Notes: a model not told the origin generated them from the sequence alone. 64,000 nucleotides of DNA from Jannaschia pagri (GCF_019655435.1 NZ_BPFH01000001.1:62001-126000); one strand, 5' to 3'. Positions 1-8,683 are shown, counted from the first letter of the stretch. A program made the numbers and translations.

Positions 1-2
1 GC

Positions 3-1373
3 GCGCGCGGGAACGCGACGATCCTCAACAGCGGGAATCTGGTGGGGGATGTGCAGCTCGGGTCCGGCGCCGATGTCTTCGATACGCGCGGCGGCACGGT
101 CACGGGCACCGTCAACCTGGGGGACGGGGCCGACACAGTCCTTCTCGACGACGCCAGCGTGACCCTCGTCGGCGGGGGCGGCGTGGATTTGGTCAGATCA
201 TGGGTCGGCTACCATATGCGAACTAGTGATTTGGAGCAGCTGGTGCTCGAAGGCACGGAGGACCTGAAAGGCGCGGGGAACAGCGGCAACAACGTGATCA
301 CCGGGAATGTCGGTGACAACGCCTTGTTTGGCTTTGCTGGGAACGACACGCTGCTGGGGCAAGAAGGCAATGACAAGTTGTTTGGCAGCGCCGGAGTCGA
401 CAATGTTTCGGGCGGTGATGGTGACGACTGGATCCACGGCGGTGCGGACCGAGACGTCTTGCAAGGCGGGTCAGGAAACGACCTGATCCAAGGCGGAACC
501 GGAGACGACGTGCTTGACGGTGGCGAAGGGCGCAACACACTCGAAGGCGGGGTGGGCGATGATATCATCATCGCGGGCGTAGATGCTGAAACGATTCACG
601 GCGGCCAGGGCGAGGATCTCATCAGTTTCGCCGGCTCCCTCTCCCGCGTGGTCGTCAACATCGGTGTCAATTTCACGTCCGGCGGCGCGGCAGAAGGCGA
701 TGTCATCTCCGGGTTTGAACAACTGGTTGGCTCAAACTTCGACGATGTCCTCGTAGGATCCAGCGGCAACAACGTGATCAGTGGACAGAGGGGGGCAGAC
801 CGCCTCCGGGGGGAGGCAGGCGAAGACTCCCTGACCGGCGGGGCTGGCGCCGATACGCTGGACGGCGGCACTGGCGCGGATCTGGTCAGCTATCAGTTTT
901 CCCAAGCACGGGTCATCGTGAACCTGGAGACAGGCTTCACCAGTGGCGGGGATGCCGCCGGGGACGTGCTGATTTCTATCGAGCGGGCGGAGGGCTCGAA
1001 CCTAAACGACCGGATTGTCGGATCCACCGACGGCAATCGCTTGTTCGGCTTGGATGGCGAGGACTACCTGGACGGCGCAGCAGGAAGCGACATCATAGAG
1101 GGCGGCCGGGGCAACGACGACCTCCTGGGGGGCGCAGGCGCCGATAGGTTTGTCTTTGGGCTTTTTTCCGGGAACGACCGCATTTTGGATTTCGAGGACG
1201 GCTCGGATATCATCGACCTGCGTCCCTATAACGTGCTGCAGTTCTCGGACCTTGCCCTCTCCGTCGATGACGACGACCTGCTTATCAATATAGGCGGGTT
1301 TGGCACGTCCATCCGGCTGGTGTCCGAAAACGGTCAGACGGTCCTAACCGAGGCAGATTTTCTCTTCAGCTAG
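3..1373 (+). CDS. RTX (hemolysin-type calcium-binding repeat) protein, 5' end outside the window
   Basis: Secreted, calcium-binding beta-roll protein, probably exported by a Type I system. The reading frame is open from the first bases of the window, so the N-terminus is missing; a GTG at 42 is in frame but lies inside repeat-like sequence and is unlikely to be the true start. Three blocks of GGxGxDxLx nonapeptides are visible, around codons 95-175, 255-295 and 340-385 of the visible part. They are separated by segments sharing V-V-N-x-E/G..F-T-S-G-G, which look like larger duplicated units. The C-terminus is typical of Type I RTX substrates: a D-R-I-L-D-F motif, acidic residues, then a hydrophobic end (ADFLFS). 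What it does outside the cell cannot be told from this fragment. The family call is firm; the function is unknown. Confidence 0.93.
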   Translation, partial: ARGNATILNSGNLVGDVQLGSGADVFDTRGGTVTGTVNLGDGADTVLLDDASVTLVGGGGVDLVRSWVGYHMRTSDLEQLVLEGTEDLKGAGNSGNNVITGNVGDNALFGFAGNDTLLGQEGNDKLFGSAGVDNVSGGDGDDWIHGGADRDVLQGGSGNDLIQGGTGDDVLDGGEGRNTLEGGVGDDIIIAGVDAETIHGGQGEDLISFAGSLSRVVVNIGVNFTSGGAAEGDVISGFEQLVGSNFDDVLVGSSGNNVISGQRGADRLRGEAGEDSLTGGAGADTLDGGTGADLVSYQFSQARVIVNLETGFTSGGDAAGDVLISIERAEGSNLNDRIVGSTDGNRLFGLDGEDYLDGAAGSDIIEGGRGNDDLLGGAGADRFVFGLFSGNDRILDFEDGSDIIDLRPYNVLQFSDLALSVDDDDLLINIGGFGTSIRLVSENGQTVLTEADFLFS

Positions 1374-1472
1374 GGAACAGCGCGTGACTTGGGTCGAGGC
1401 ACACTGACACGACCAGCGCCCCGTCGGTTGATCACCCCTGTCTTATCCCCAGGCGCGCCTTAGGTCTGCGCC

Positions 1473-2051
1473 ATGACCGTGACCGATGAGATCGCTGCTT
1501 GCCGCCATTGCGCGGACCGCTTCGCCGCAACCCATACCGCCCATCGGCCTGCCCCCGTCGTCTGGTTTCAACCCGGCGCGCGGGTCCTCGTGGCCTCCCA
1601 AGCGCCCGGCATGCGCGCCCACCAGTCAGGTAAACCCTTCGACGATCCATCGGGCGTGCGCTTGCGAGCCTGGATGGGCCTGGACGAGGAGACCTTCTGG
1701 AACAAGGAAAAGGTCGCCATCGTGCCCATGGGCTTTTGCTTCCCCGGCTACGACGCCAAGGGCAGCGACCTGCCTCCGCCCCGCGATTGCGCCAAGCTTT
1801 GGCGCGCCCGGGCCCTGGACCACGTGGGCGAGGTTGCGGTCACGCTCCTGATTGGGGGCTATGCGCAGGACTGGCACCTGGGCCGGGGACGCGTCACCGA
1901 CCGGGTGCAAGATTGGCGCGCACGGGCCCCCCATATCTTCTGCTTGCCTCATCCGTCCTGGCGCAATACCGCCTGGTTGAAACGCCACCCGTGGTTTGAA
2001 ACCGAGACATTGCCCGTCCTGCGCAATACGATCCAAGAGGCCCTGCGATGA
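1473..2051 (+). CDS. Uracil-DNA glycosylase superfamily protein
   Basis: A 192-residue single-domain protein of the uracil-DNA glycosylase fold, expected to act on damaged or mispaired bases in DNA; its exact substrate is unknown. The region around residues 41-59 (SQAPG then a G-K-P-F-D-D-P-S-G stretch) corresponds to the UDG water-activating/DNA-binding motif 1. LPHPSWRN at 158-165 corresponds to the conserved HPS-type motif 2. Residues 10-13 form a CxxC pair; the iron-sulfur UDG families use four cysteines, so this pair alone does not prove a cluster. The stop codon overlaps the start of the next gene by four bases, which implies translational coupling to the SseB-like gene. The ribosome site upstream of the ATG is weak. 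Superfamily assignment is likely, subfamily uncertain. Confidence 0.82.
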   Translation: MTVTDEIAACRHCADRFAATHTAHRPAPVVWFQPGARVLVASQAPGMRAHQSGKPFDDPSGVRLRAWMGLDEETFWNKEKVAIVPMGFCFPGYDAKGSDLPPPRDCAKLWRARALDHVGEVAVTLLIGGYAQDWHLGRGRVTDRVQDWRARAPHIFCLPHPSWRNTAWLKRHPWFETETLPVLRNTIQEALR

Positions 2052-2806
2052 TGACCCCGCTCGACACCGCCCATCAGCGTGCCGAGGCAAGCGGCGAGGA
2101 CGCCGACCGTTTGGCCTTTTTCAACACATTGGCCGAGGCGGAGTTGCATCTGCTGCTGGATGCCGCAGACGGAGATCGTGTGACCCCACGTCTCTTTGAG
2201 GTGGAAGGCGCACGGTATGCAGCGGCGTTTGACTTGCCTGAACGGTTGGAGGCGTTTGCCGGCGCCGCGCAAACGGCGACCCTTTCGGGTCGGCGGGTTG
2301 CGGGCCTGCTAGCCTCCGAAGGATTGGGCTTGGCCCTCAACCTCGAAGATGCGCCTTCGGCGCAGCTGTTGCCGCCCGAGGCCATAGGTTGGTTGCGCGA
2401 TACGCTGGATCACGCTCCGGTCGAAGAGGACCGCAGGATCACCGAGATCGCCCCGCCCGGCGCCCTGCCCGAGGCGCTCATAACGGCCTTGGACGGAAAA
2501 CTGACCCTGGCCGCCGGGTTGGGTCGCAGTGCGTATTTGGCCTCTGCCCATTACGAAGACGGGGGCCGGGGTCATGTGCTCGCAATTGTCGATGCCGTGC
2601 CAGGCGCGGAAGAGGACTTGGCCCGCGCCGTGTCGGAGGCGCTCGTGTTTTCGGGCCTAGAGGCTGGGCAGTTGGACGTGACCTTCCTGCGCGCAACCCA
2701 TCCCCTTGCAGCGGCCTTGGCCCGTCACGGCCTGCGCATCGACATCCCGGAGCCGCAACAGACAGGCCCGGTGCGCGACCCAAACGCCCCTCCCCGCCTG
2801 CGATAA
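2048..2806 (+). CDS. SseB-like domain protein
   Basis: A 252-residue soluble protein with the N-terminal half resembling the SseB domain: A-E-L-H-L-L-L-D near residue 32, then V-E-G-A-R-Y-A-A-A-F-D-L-P-E-R, a pattern typical of these proteins. The C-terminal half (about residues 130-235) is a second alpha/beta region ending in a proline-rich tail. No signal peptide or membrane segment is seen. SseB was named from type III secretion loci, but most bacterial homologues stand alone and have no proven role. Here no secretion genes are nearby, so the name should not be read as a function. Its ATG overlaps the stop of the UDG-like gene, so the two are one transcript. Confidence 0.75.
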   Translation: MMTPLDTAHQRAEASGEDADRLAFFNTLAEAELHLLLDAADGDRVTPRLFEVEGARYAAAFDLPERLEAFAGAAQTATLSGRRVAGLLASEGLGLALNLEDAPSAQLLPPEAIGWLRDTLDHAPVEEDRRITEIAPPGALPEALITALDGKLTLAAGLGRSAYLASAHYEDGGRGHVLAIVDAVPGAEEDLARAVSEALVFSGLEAGQLDVTFLRATHPLAAALARHGLRIDIPEPQQTGPVRDPNAPPRLR

Positions 2807-2946
2807 ACGCGAAACCCCCGCCCGCGCCCTGGAGCGTCGAGACGGGGGGTGAGGCCGATCCCCAAGCCGGAACGGCATGGGATGTCTGGCCTCGCTATCA
2901 CTCCGACCGGGCGGGGGGACACCCGGCCGGAGCGGTTAGCGAAAGA

Positions 2947-3279
2947 TCAGTCGTCGTCGCGGCTCTCCTCGGCGAAGCGGGCGAAGATGTTCGTCGCGAT
3001 GGCGTTCTTGCCGACGACGGTCGCGCCGTTCAGCCCGCGCCGGTCGTTGGCGTTGTCCTCGGTCGCGTTGAAGATCGCGAAGGCCTCACCAAGCGAGCCG
3101 GACCGGGTCGAGACGGTGACGGTCGCGTCGCCGCTGGGCAGCTTCGAGCGGTCGTTGGCGCGGTCGATATCCTGGTTGAAGTGAGCGATGGCCCCGGCGG
3201 CGCCCGCGGGCACTTGGGCGGAGGCGGCTCCGGCGATGGAAGCGGCGGCGACGATGGCGGAGAGGATGAGCGTTTTCAT
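2947..3279 (-). CDS. Small exported protein of unknown function
   Basis: A 110-residue protein with a clear N-terminal signal peptide (MKTLILSAIVAAASIAG followed by A-S-A-Q, cleavage probably after ASA). The mature part is acidic and polar, contains two N-D-R segments (R-A-N-D-R, then N-A-N-D-R-R), and ends in E-E-S-R-D-D-D; no known domain was recognised. The start at 3279 is preferred over longer in-frame extensions because AAGGAC sits just upstream of this ATG and the signal peptide begins exactly there. It is transcribed alone, converging on the SseB-like gene. It is probably periplasmic or secreted; the role is unknown. Confidence 0.7.
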   Translation of the reverse strand: MKTLILSAIVAAASIAGAASAQVPAGAAGAIAHFNQDIDRANDRSKLPSGDATVTVSTRSGSLGEAFAIFNATEDNANDRRGLNGATVVGKNAIATNIFARFAEESRDDD

Positions 3280-3651
3280 AGTGTTAGTCCTTATGTGAGT
3301 GGCCCAGTTAGCGTTGCGGCGGGCCTGCGTGGGTTGCGGTGTGCTGGGCTGTTGCCCTGCTGATGGGATTGATATGCGGGAGGGCGGCCTGGCATTCAAC
3401 AAACGGACGCGTGAGAATGACGCGATAAGCGTGCATCTGCGCACATATCTCTCCCCCAACCGCACGGCCCTCACGGGCGCGCGACGGCAGCTCACCAAAC
3501 CGCGACAATTCCCCTAAAATCCGACACGAAACCCCGCCCCAGCCGCGCCCCACCCCGAGCCACAACCACCCGCCCCAGCTTCTTCTCGGCAAAAATACTC
3601 CCAGCCCCACAGCCCCCCAAAAGCGCTGCGGGCGGAATCCGGGACCCTCAG
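3280..3651. other. Intergenic region without a supported gene
   Basis: About 370 bases between the small exported protein and pxpC. It must hold the promoter of the exported protein. Short open frames here have no signal peptide, conserved motif or convincing ribosome site. The only distinct element is the polypyrimidine/A-run motif at 3579-3600, listed separately. Confidence 0.6.
3579..3600 (-). repeat. Possible Rhodobacterales intergenic element (GAGTATTTTTGCCGAGAAG...)
   Basis: Read on the minus strand, the site starts GAGTATTTTTG, continues CCGAGAAG and ends in a second AAG. From memory, very similar T-run plus GAAGAAG sequences recur between genes in many Rhodobacteraceae. No second copy was noticed in this window, so calling it a repeat depends on prior knowledge. 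It lies about 50 bases beyond the stop of pxpC on that gene's strand, as a terminator or processing site would. Confidence 0.35.
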
Positions 3652-4629
3652 CTAGTCCAAGTCCCCACGGGCGGACACCACACCACCGATCAGTTGCTGC
3701 GCCAGCAGGTCAGGCACTTCGGAGGGCGCACGGATCCTTGGCTCAACGCCTGGCGGCCCGTCGTCGCGCAGGTCTGCGATGGACACGAAACGAAACGACA
3801 GGCGCGCGCCCACGGGGGCCTGTAACGCTCGGGGCAAATCCTGCGGGATGATCGTTCCAATGCGGGGGTAGCCACCGGTGGTCTGGCATTCGGGCCCGAG
3901 AATATAGGGCACCCCATCCCCGGTCATCTGGAGATCACCTGGAAAGATGAAGTCCGACAACAGGCTCAATTGCCCTTCCGTCGCGAAGCCGGGCCCTGGC
4001 ATATCCAGACGGATCCCTTGCCTGTTGCCACGCGGGTCGCGGATGAATGTCGTCTGCTCGAACCGATCCCGCTCGGCCTTGGGAAACAAAATGGTTTGGG
4101 GCGTGGGCACAATACGCAGACTGCCGCCCTCAAAGCGATCTGGGATGCGCGACAATCGCAGCGACGGACGCGGCGCCGTTTCACGGGCAATCGGCAGCCT
4201 TTCCCCGGCTTGGATTGCGCCACCGATCTGCGCGATCTGATGGGCGGACCGGCTGCCAAGACGTTCTTCGGTCAAAAGCCCGCCAGCCACATGGACATAG
4301 GAGTAGACCCCGACCGACCCAGGTCGCAGATCGAGAACCGTCCCCGCCTCGACCCGGTGGCACGCATGCCAATCCAAAGGGCCATCCGTCGTTTGAACCA
4401 CCATGGGCGCCCCGGTGAAGGCGAGCGTCGTTGCCTCCCCGACGGCCAAGCGCAGCGGCCCGCCCGCGGATTCGAGCCCTGCGCCGGGTGCCTCCCCCAA
4501 CAGACGCGCGGCCTCCACCCGCGCCATGGGATCGGCGGCGCCACCCTGGGACAAACCTTGGGACACCCATCCGGGGCGACCATCGTCCTGGATGGATACC
4601 ATCGGACCGCAGGCCAAGACCTCAATCAT
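3652..4629 (-). CDS. pxpC: Biotin-dependent carboxyltransferase-like protein, 5-oxoprolinase subunit C (PxpC/KipA family)
   Basis: A 325-residue member of the family that includes KipA, the carboxyltransferase-like half of urea amidolyase and 5-oxoprolinase subunit PxpC. With PxpA and PxpB it hydrolyses 5-oxoproline (pyroglutamate) to glutamate using ATP. Diagnostic segments are V-S-I-Q-D-D-G-R-P-G-W near residue 11, S-Q-G-G-A-A-D-P-M-A near 27, and the late R-I-G-T-I-I-P-Q-D-L-P block. Its ATG overlaps the stop of pxpB by four bases, so the two subunits are translationally coupled, as usual. No pxpA (LamB/YcsF family) gene lies next to them in this window, so the third subunit would have to be encoded elsewhere. 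A direct role in sporulation (KipA) is not expected in this group. Confidence 0.88.
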   Translation of the reverse strand: MIEVLACGPMVSIQDDGRPGWVSQGLSQGGAADPMARVEAARLLGEAPGAGLESAGGPLRLAVGEATTLAFTGAPMVVQTTDGPLDWHACHRVEAGTVLDLRPGSVGVYSYVHVAGGLLTEERLGSRSAHQIAQIGGAIQAGERLPIARETAPRPSLRLSRIPDRFEGGSLRIVPTPQTILFPKAERDRFEQTTFIRDPRGNRQGIRLDMPGPGFATEGQLSLLSDFIFPGDLQMTGDGVPYILGPECQTTGGYPRIGTIIPQDLPRALQAPVGARLSFRFVSIADLRDDGPPGVEPRIRAPSEVPDLLAQQLIGGVVSARGDLD

Positions 4630-5375
4630 GGGATCATCGTGACGGTCGCCCCGCCATGACCGGACGGATCGGACCGCTCCGCCTCTCGCAGGGCTTCTGC
4701 CGTTACCGGTTGAAAGCGCACCTCGTCCCCCGGTGACAGGGCAATGGGCCGGTCACGACCCTGTCGGAAACAGCCGAATGACGTCCGCCCCACTTGACGC
4801 CAACCTGTAGGCGCCTCGGTGCCGAACAACACGAACTGACGGACAGCGACGACCAGGGCGCCCTCGGGCACTTTGGGCGTCAAACCGGACTGGCGGGGAA
4901 TGTCCCATGCAGGCGGCAGGATCCCCAGGTAGGGCATCCCAGGCGCAAAACCCAAGGCCAAGACGCGCACCGATTGCGCGGTCAAGGCGTCGATCGCCTC
5001 GGCCTCGGCAACCCCGGCCAAATCCGCCGCCTCCGCCAATTGCGGCCCGTCCGTGCCACCAAAACTACAGGGTATGGTCCAAAGCCGCCGCGGTGGCAGC
5101 GGCTGCTTCGCCCAATCCTGGGAGCCCAGGAGCCGCTGAGCCGCCTGCTGGGGCCCGTCCCGGTCGCCCTCGAAGCGGATCAAGACCGACCCAAGCGAAG
5201 AGGCCGTCTCGCGCACACCGGCCCATGCCTCGGGCGTCTGCTGCCGTGCCGTCTCGACCGCAGCGCGATAGGCTATGGCCGCGCGATTGGCTTGGTCGTC
5301 GAGGCGGTCGGTGAAGCGCACCAACCAGCCCTGGGTGCCAAGCAGCTCAATTCGGGGAAAGTCGTCGGCCATCAT
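4626..5375 (-). CDS. pxpB: 5-oxoprolinase subunit B (PxpB/KipI family)
   Basis: A 249-residue protein of the KipI/allophanate hydrolase subunit 1 family, the partner of PxpC in ATP-dependent 5-oxoproline hydrolysis. It carries the family core L-G-F-A-P-G-M-P-Y-L-G near residue 140, preceded by a P-C-S-F-G-G-T-D-G-P-Q-L segment and followed by P-R-Q-S-G-L-T-P-K-V-P-E-G. The usual R-x-S-x-P-R and V-P-x-G-A-V-V-A-V type motifs are slightly altered. There are two adjacent ATG codons at the start; the first is annotated. It is the promoter-proximal gene of a two-gene unit reading away from the DUF2478 gene, from which it is separated by only about 70 bases. Confidence 0.88.
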   Translation of the reverse strand: MMADDFPRIELLGTQGWLVRFTDRLDDQANRAAIAYRAAVETARQQTPEAWAGVRETASSLGSVLIRFEGDRDGPQQAAQRLLGSQDWAKQPLPPRRLWTIPCSFGGTDGPQLAEAADLAGVAEAEAIDALTAQSVRVLALGFAPGMPYLGILPPAWDIPRQSGLTPKVPEGALVVAVRQFVLFGTEAPTGWRQVGRTSFGCFRQGRDRPIALSPGDEVRFQPVTAEALREAERSDPSGHGGATVTMIP

Positions 5376-5447
5376 CTATGGGGTGCCGACCTTCGTCGCA
5401 GAGGTCAAGGCTTGCCCCGCGCCCGGGTCCATGGAAACGGTAGCACC

Positions 5448-5972
5448 ATGAGATTGGCCTACACGATCACCGAAGGGCGCGGCGAGCTCGACCCCCTTCT
5501 TTATGACGTTGCACAAACGGCGATGACCCGTGGTCTGCGCGTGGCGGGTATCGTTCAGGTGAACAGTGACCGGCCCGATTGTGCGCGGTGTGACATGGAT
5601 GTGCTTGTGCTGCCCGATGGCCCCATGATCCGCATCAGCCAATCCCTTGGACGGGAAGCGCGCGGCTGCCGGTTGGATGCGGATGGATTGGAAACCTCCG
5701 TTGCGGCGGCGCAGGCGCGGCTGGATGCGGGGGCCGATCTGCTGATCGTCAACAAGTTCGGCAAGCAAGAGGCGGCGGGACGCGGCTTCCGCCCGGTGAT
5801 TGCCCAAGCCTTGGCCTCAGACGTGGATGTCCTTGTTGGGGTGAACGCCTTGAACCGCGACGCGCTTTTGGCCTTTGCCGATGGATTGGCCGAGGCCGTC
5901 CCGGCGGATCAGGACGCCCTGACACATTGGCTTGTCGCGTCACGGGTTCTTGGATCCAGAATACAATCATAA
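5448..5972 (+). CDS. DUF2478 family protein
   Basis: A 174-residue soluble protein matching my memory of DUF2478, a P-loop-derived family often seen near molybdate or nitrogen-metabolism genes in alphaproteobacteria. Characteristic segments are C-D-M-D-V-L-V-L-P-D-G near residue 48, I-S-Q-S-L-G-R-E-A-R-G-C-R-L-D, and L-L-I-V-N-K-F-G-K-Q-E-A-x-G-R-G-F. The N-K-F-G-K-Q-E segment is the most conserved part and probably structural or nucleotide-binding. The ATG at 5448 is the first in this frame consistent with the family N-terminus (MRLAYTITEGRG); the frame is open much further upstream but that part overlaps pxpB. No molybdate genes are visible here. Biochemical role unknown. Confidence 0.75.
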   Translation: MRLAYTITEGRGELDPLLYDVAQTAMTRGLRVAGIVQVNSDRPDCARCDMDVLVLPDGPMIRISQSLGREARGCRLDADGLETSVAAAQARLDAGADLLIVNKFGKQEAAGRGFRPVIAQALASDVDVLVGVNALNRDALLAFADGLAEAVPADQDALTHWLVASRVLGSRIQS

Positions 5973-6076
5973 GTGGCGATCCGCCCGACTCGATAGACAC
6001 AGCTTACGCTTTTAGAAAGAATTGGGGTCCGGCAACGCACATGCGACCGTCCCGAACTCTGGATAGGAGCGATCCG

Positions 6077-8683
6077 ATGATGACTGAGGGCTACCCGGAA
6101 CACGTCGGGGATGCCGATGCGGAGGCGACAGATACGCCTGCGCAGCCTCAAGGAGGCTCGTCGCCTGCGACGCCGCAAACGCCCCTGATCGTCGGGATCG
6201 CGGCGTCTGCGGGCGGGTTGGAAGCGGCGTCTTTGCTTGTCCAGAACCTGCCCCCCGACCTTGGGGTGAGCTATGTGCTCGCCCAGCATATGTCCCCGAC
6301 ACACAAAAGCATGTTGGCCAGCCTGCTCGCCAACGAGACGTCTTTGCCCGTGGTCGAACTGACCGAGGATGCGGAGCCGCAAGCCGACACGATTTACGTC
6401 ACCCAGCCCAACTTTGACGTTGTGATGGAGGATGGAAAAGTCTGCCTCCGCCCACAAGACGGCGGACCTGGCAAACCGAAGCCCTCGGCGGACCGTTTGT
6501 TTAAATCCATGGCCGAAGAAATGGGCGAACGCTGCGTCGCACTTGTCCTATCAGGAACGGGCAGTGACGGCAGCTATGGCGTGCAAGCTGTGCGCGAGGC
6601 GGGCGGCATCACGATTGCGCAGGATGTGGGCACCGCCAAATACGACGGCATGCCAGCCTCGGCGCTGGAGACGGGGTGCATCGATCTACAATTATCCCCG
6701 CAGCAGATCGGTCAACACTTGGCCAAGATCCTGGCTGTGCCACGGGATCTGGAACGCTTCCGCCGCCTGTCGGATCAAGTGTCACCTCTGTCGGACCTGA
6801 TGCATATCCTGCTGGCGCGCACGGGCGTGGATTTCCGCGACTACCGTGAGAACACCGTCAATCGCCGCGTGGCCCGCCGGATGGCCGCCTTGGGGATCGA
6901 AGACTACGACGCCTATGTGGCCCATTGCCGGGGGTCTGCCGAAGAGATCGACGCGCTGTATAAAGACTTGCTGATCTCCGTGACGCGCTTCTTCCGCGAC
7001 CGGGATCAATTCGCTCAGCTTGGCGAGGCGCTTCGCACGCGGATCCGCACCCGCGATGACATGGACGGCCCCTTCCGGGTCTGGGTGGCGGGCTGCGCAA
7101 CCGGCGAGGAAGCCTATTCCATCGCCATTCTGCTTGTCGAAGCCCTTGGCGGGTTGGAGGCCCTGCAACGGGCGCGGCTGCAGATTTTTGCGACGGATAT
7201 CGACACAAGCGCATTGGAGGTGGCCCGGCGCGGGGTGTACCCACAAACGGCGGTCAACGACATTCCCGATGAGTTCATCGACCGCTACTTCCGCATCCAT
7301 GACGGAAAGATCGAGGTCATCCAGGCCCTGCGCCAAGTGGTTCTGTTCTCGCACCACAACATCTTTCAGGATCCGCCGTTCATCAACGTCGACCTCGTCT
7401 CGCTGCGCAACGTCATGATCTACTTCAAGACCGCGTTGCAGGAACGTGTGCTGGCGCGGTTGCACTACGCGCTCAACGGGGCGGGGCTGCTGTTTCTGGG
7501 CACCTCCGAGGCCATCGGAGCGATGAACGGCTACTTCGAGTCCACGCCCAACGGCGACAAGGTTTTCGCAAAGCGGCAGATGAGCCGACGCCACATCGAA
7601 CGGATGGGCCTTGTGTCGATGTCGCGCCCCTCCACGCGGGGGCAACGCGAACAGGCGGCGACGGGGTATCGGACCGAAAGCGACCTGGGCTTGTTCGAAC
7701 AACTGGCCCGTGCCGTGGCGCCTAACGGGTTCGTCGTGACGCAGACAAACGACATCGTGCGCATTTTCGGCGATATCAGCCCGATCACAGAGATCAGCGA
7801 GCGATCCGCGCTGGTCCTCAACACGACGATCCTAACCGGCAAGCTGCGGGATGAGGCCGCCAGCCTAACGGCCCTGGTCCTCCGATCCCAGAGCGCCCGG
7901 CGGGGACAGTGGCATCCCATCTCGCATGCGGAATTCAACGAAGTCAGCCTGGAGGCATTCCCGATCCCGAACGCCGGAGGTGGGGAAAGCCACGTTCTCT
8001 ATGCGATGCGAACCCGCTTCCAATCGACCGTTCCGACCGATCTGAGCACGCTCAGCGCCAACGAAGGCTTGGCCGTCTTGCATGAAATGGAGAGCGAGAT
8101 GGCCTCCACCCGCGAGACGTTGCAACAGACGGTGGAAGAGTTGCAGACCTCCAATGAGGAGCTGCAATCGGTGAACGAGGAGCTTCAGTCCACGAACGAA
8201 GAGCTGCAAGCCACGAACGAGGAAATGGAGACCTCAAACGAGGAACTGCAATCCACGAACGAAGAGTTGATCACCGTCAACGAGGAAATGCAGATCAACG
8301 CGACCGAGCTACAAACGCTGACCAGCGAGATGCTGGCCGTCCTGGACGCCGTGCCTTTGCCAATCCTCGTGGTTGATCATGCGCTCCAAGTCCGACGCGC
8401 CAGCCGGGCCGCGCTGACGTACTTTGGGATCGAAAACTACGGCCTGCTCGACCTGCACCTCTCACGATGCCGCGTGATCGAGGGCCTGCCACCGTTGATC
8501 CCAATTGTCAGCGAAGTCTTTCAGGAGCGACGGACGCGCGCGATGACAATGGAATCGGACGGTATGTTTCGCCGGGTGACGGTCACCCCTTACAACCAAC
8601 GTGGCGGCGAAATCATGGGCGTGACTGTAACCGTCAACGAATTCGACAAAGGCCTGTCGGAGGAGGACGAAAGTTCAGATTAA
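6077..8683 (+). CDS. CheB-CheR fusion with coiled coil and C-terminal PAS domain
   Basis: An 868-residue chemotaxis-type fusion. Residues 37-220 form a CheB methylesterase domain with the catalytic triad visible as S44 (ASAGG), H71 (AQHMS) and D164 (TGSDG). Residues 235-500 are a CheR methyltransferase, with the S-adenosylmethionine loop A-G-C-A-T-G-E-E near 338 and N-V-M-I-Y-F near 445. Residues about 535-650 form an extra sensor-like region. Residues 668-752 are a near-perfect heptad coiled coil built from E-E-L-Q-x-T-N repeats, and residues 753-858 look like a PAS domain. Many relatives continue into a histidine kinase; this one stops after the PAS. The ATG at 6077 has AGGAG seven bases upstream, which decides against longer in-frame extensions. 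No receptor, CheA or CheW gene is nearby, so it is an orphan that may act on a distant array or a non-chemotaxis pathway. Confidence 0.9.
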   Translation: MMTEGYPEHVGDADAEATDTPAQPQGGSSPATPQTPLIVGIAASAGGLEAASLLVQNLPPDLGVSYVLAQHMSPTHKSMLASLLANETSLPVVELTEDAEPQADTIYVTQPNFDVVMEDGKVCLRPQDGGPGKPKPSADRLFKSMAEEMGERCVALVLSGTGSDGSYGVQAVREAGGITIAQDVGTAKYDGMPASALETGCIDLQLSPQQIGQHLAKILAVPRDLERFRRLSDQVSPLSDLMHILLARTGVDFRDYRENTVNRRVARRMAALGIEDYDAYVAHCRGSAEEIDALYKDLLISVTRFFRDRDQFAQLGEALRTRIRTRDDMDGPFRVWVAGCATGEEAYSIAILLVEALGGLEALQRARLQIFATDIDTSALEVARRGVYPQTAVNDIPDEFIDRYFRIHDGKIEVIQALRQVVLFSHHNIFQDPPFINVDLVSLRNVMIYFKTALQERVLARLHYALNGAGLLFLGTSEAIGAMNGYFESTPNGDKVFAKRQMSRRHIERMGLVSMSRPSTRGQREQAATGYRTESDLGLFEQLARAVAPNGFVVTQTNDIVRIFGDISPITEISERSALVLNTTILTGKLRDEAASLTALVLRSQSARRGQWHPISHAEFNEVSLEAFPIPNAGGGESHVLYAMRTRFQSTVPTDLSTLSANEGLAVLHEMESEMASTRETLQQTVEELQTSNEELQSVNEELQSTNEELQATNEEMETSNEELQSTNEELITVNEEMQINATELQTLTSEMLAVLDAVPLPILVVDHALQVRRASRAALTYFGIENYGLLDLHLSRCRVIEGLPPLIPIVSEVFQERRTRAMTMESDGMFRRVTVTPYNQRGGEIMGVTVTVNEFDKGLSEEDESSD

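Noticed and set aside
3652-5375. Urea carboxylase/allophanate hydrolase interpretation
   Set aside because: The proteins are the short KipI/KipA (PxpB/PxpC) forms; no biotin carboxylase or amidase domain is encoded nearby.
8100-8320. DNA-level tandem repeat array in the CheB-CheR gene
   Set aside because: The repetition comes from heptad coding (E-E-L-Q-x-T-N); the units are diverged at DNA level and belong to the coiled coil.
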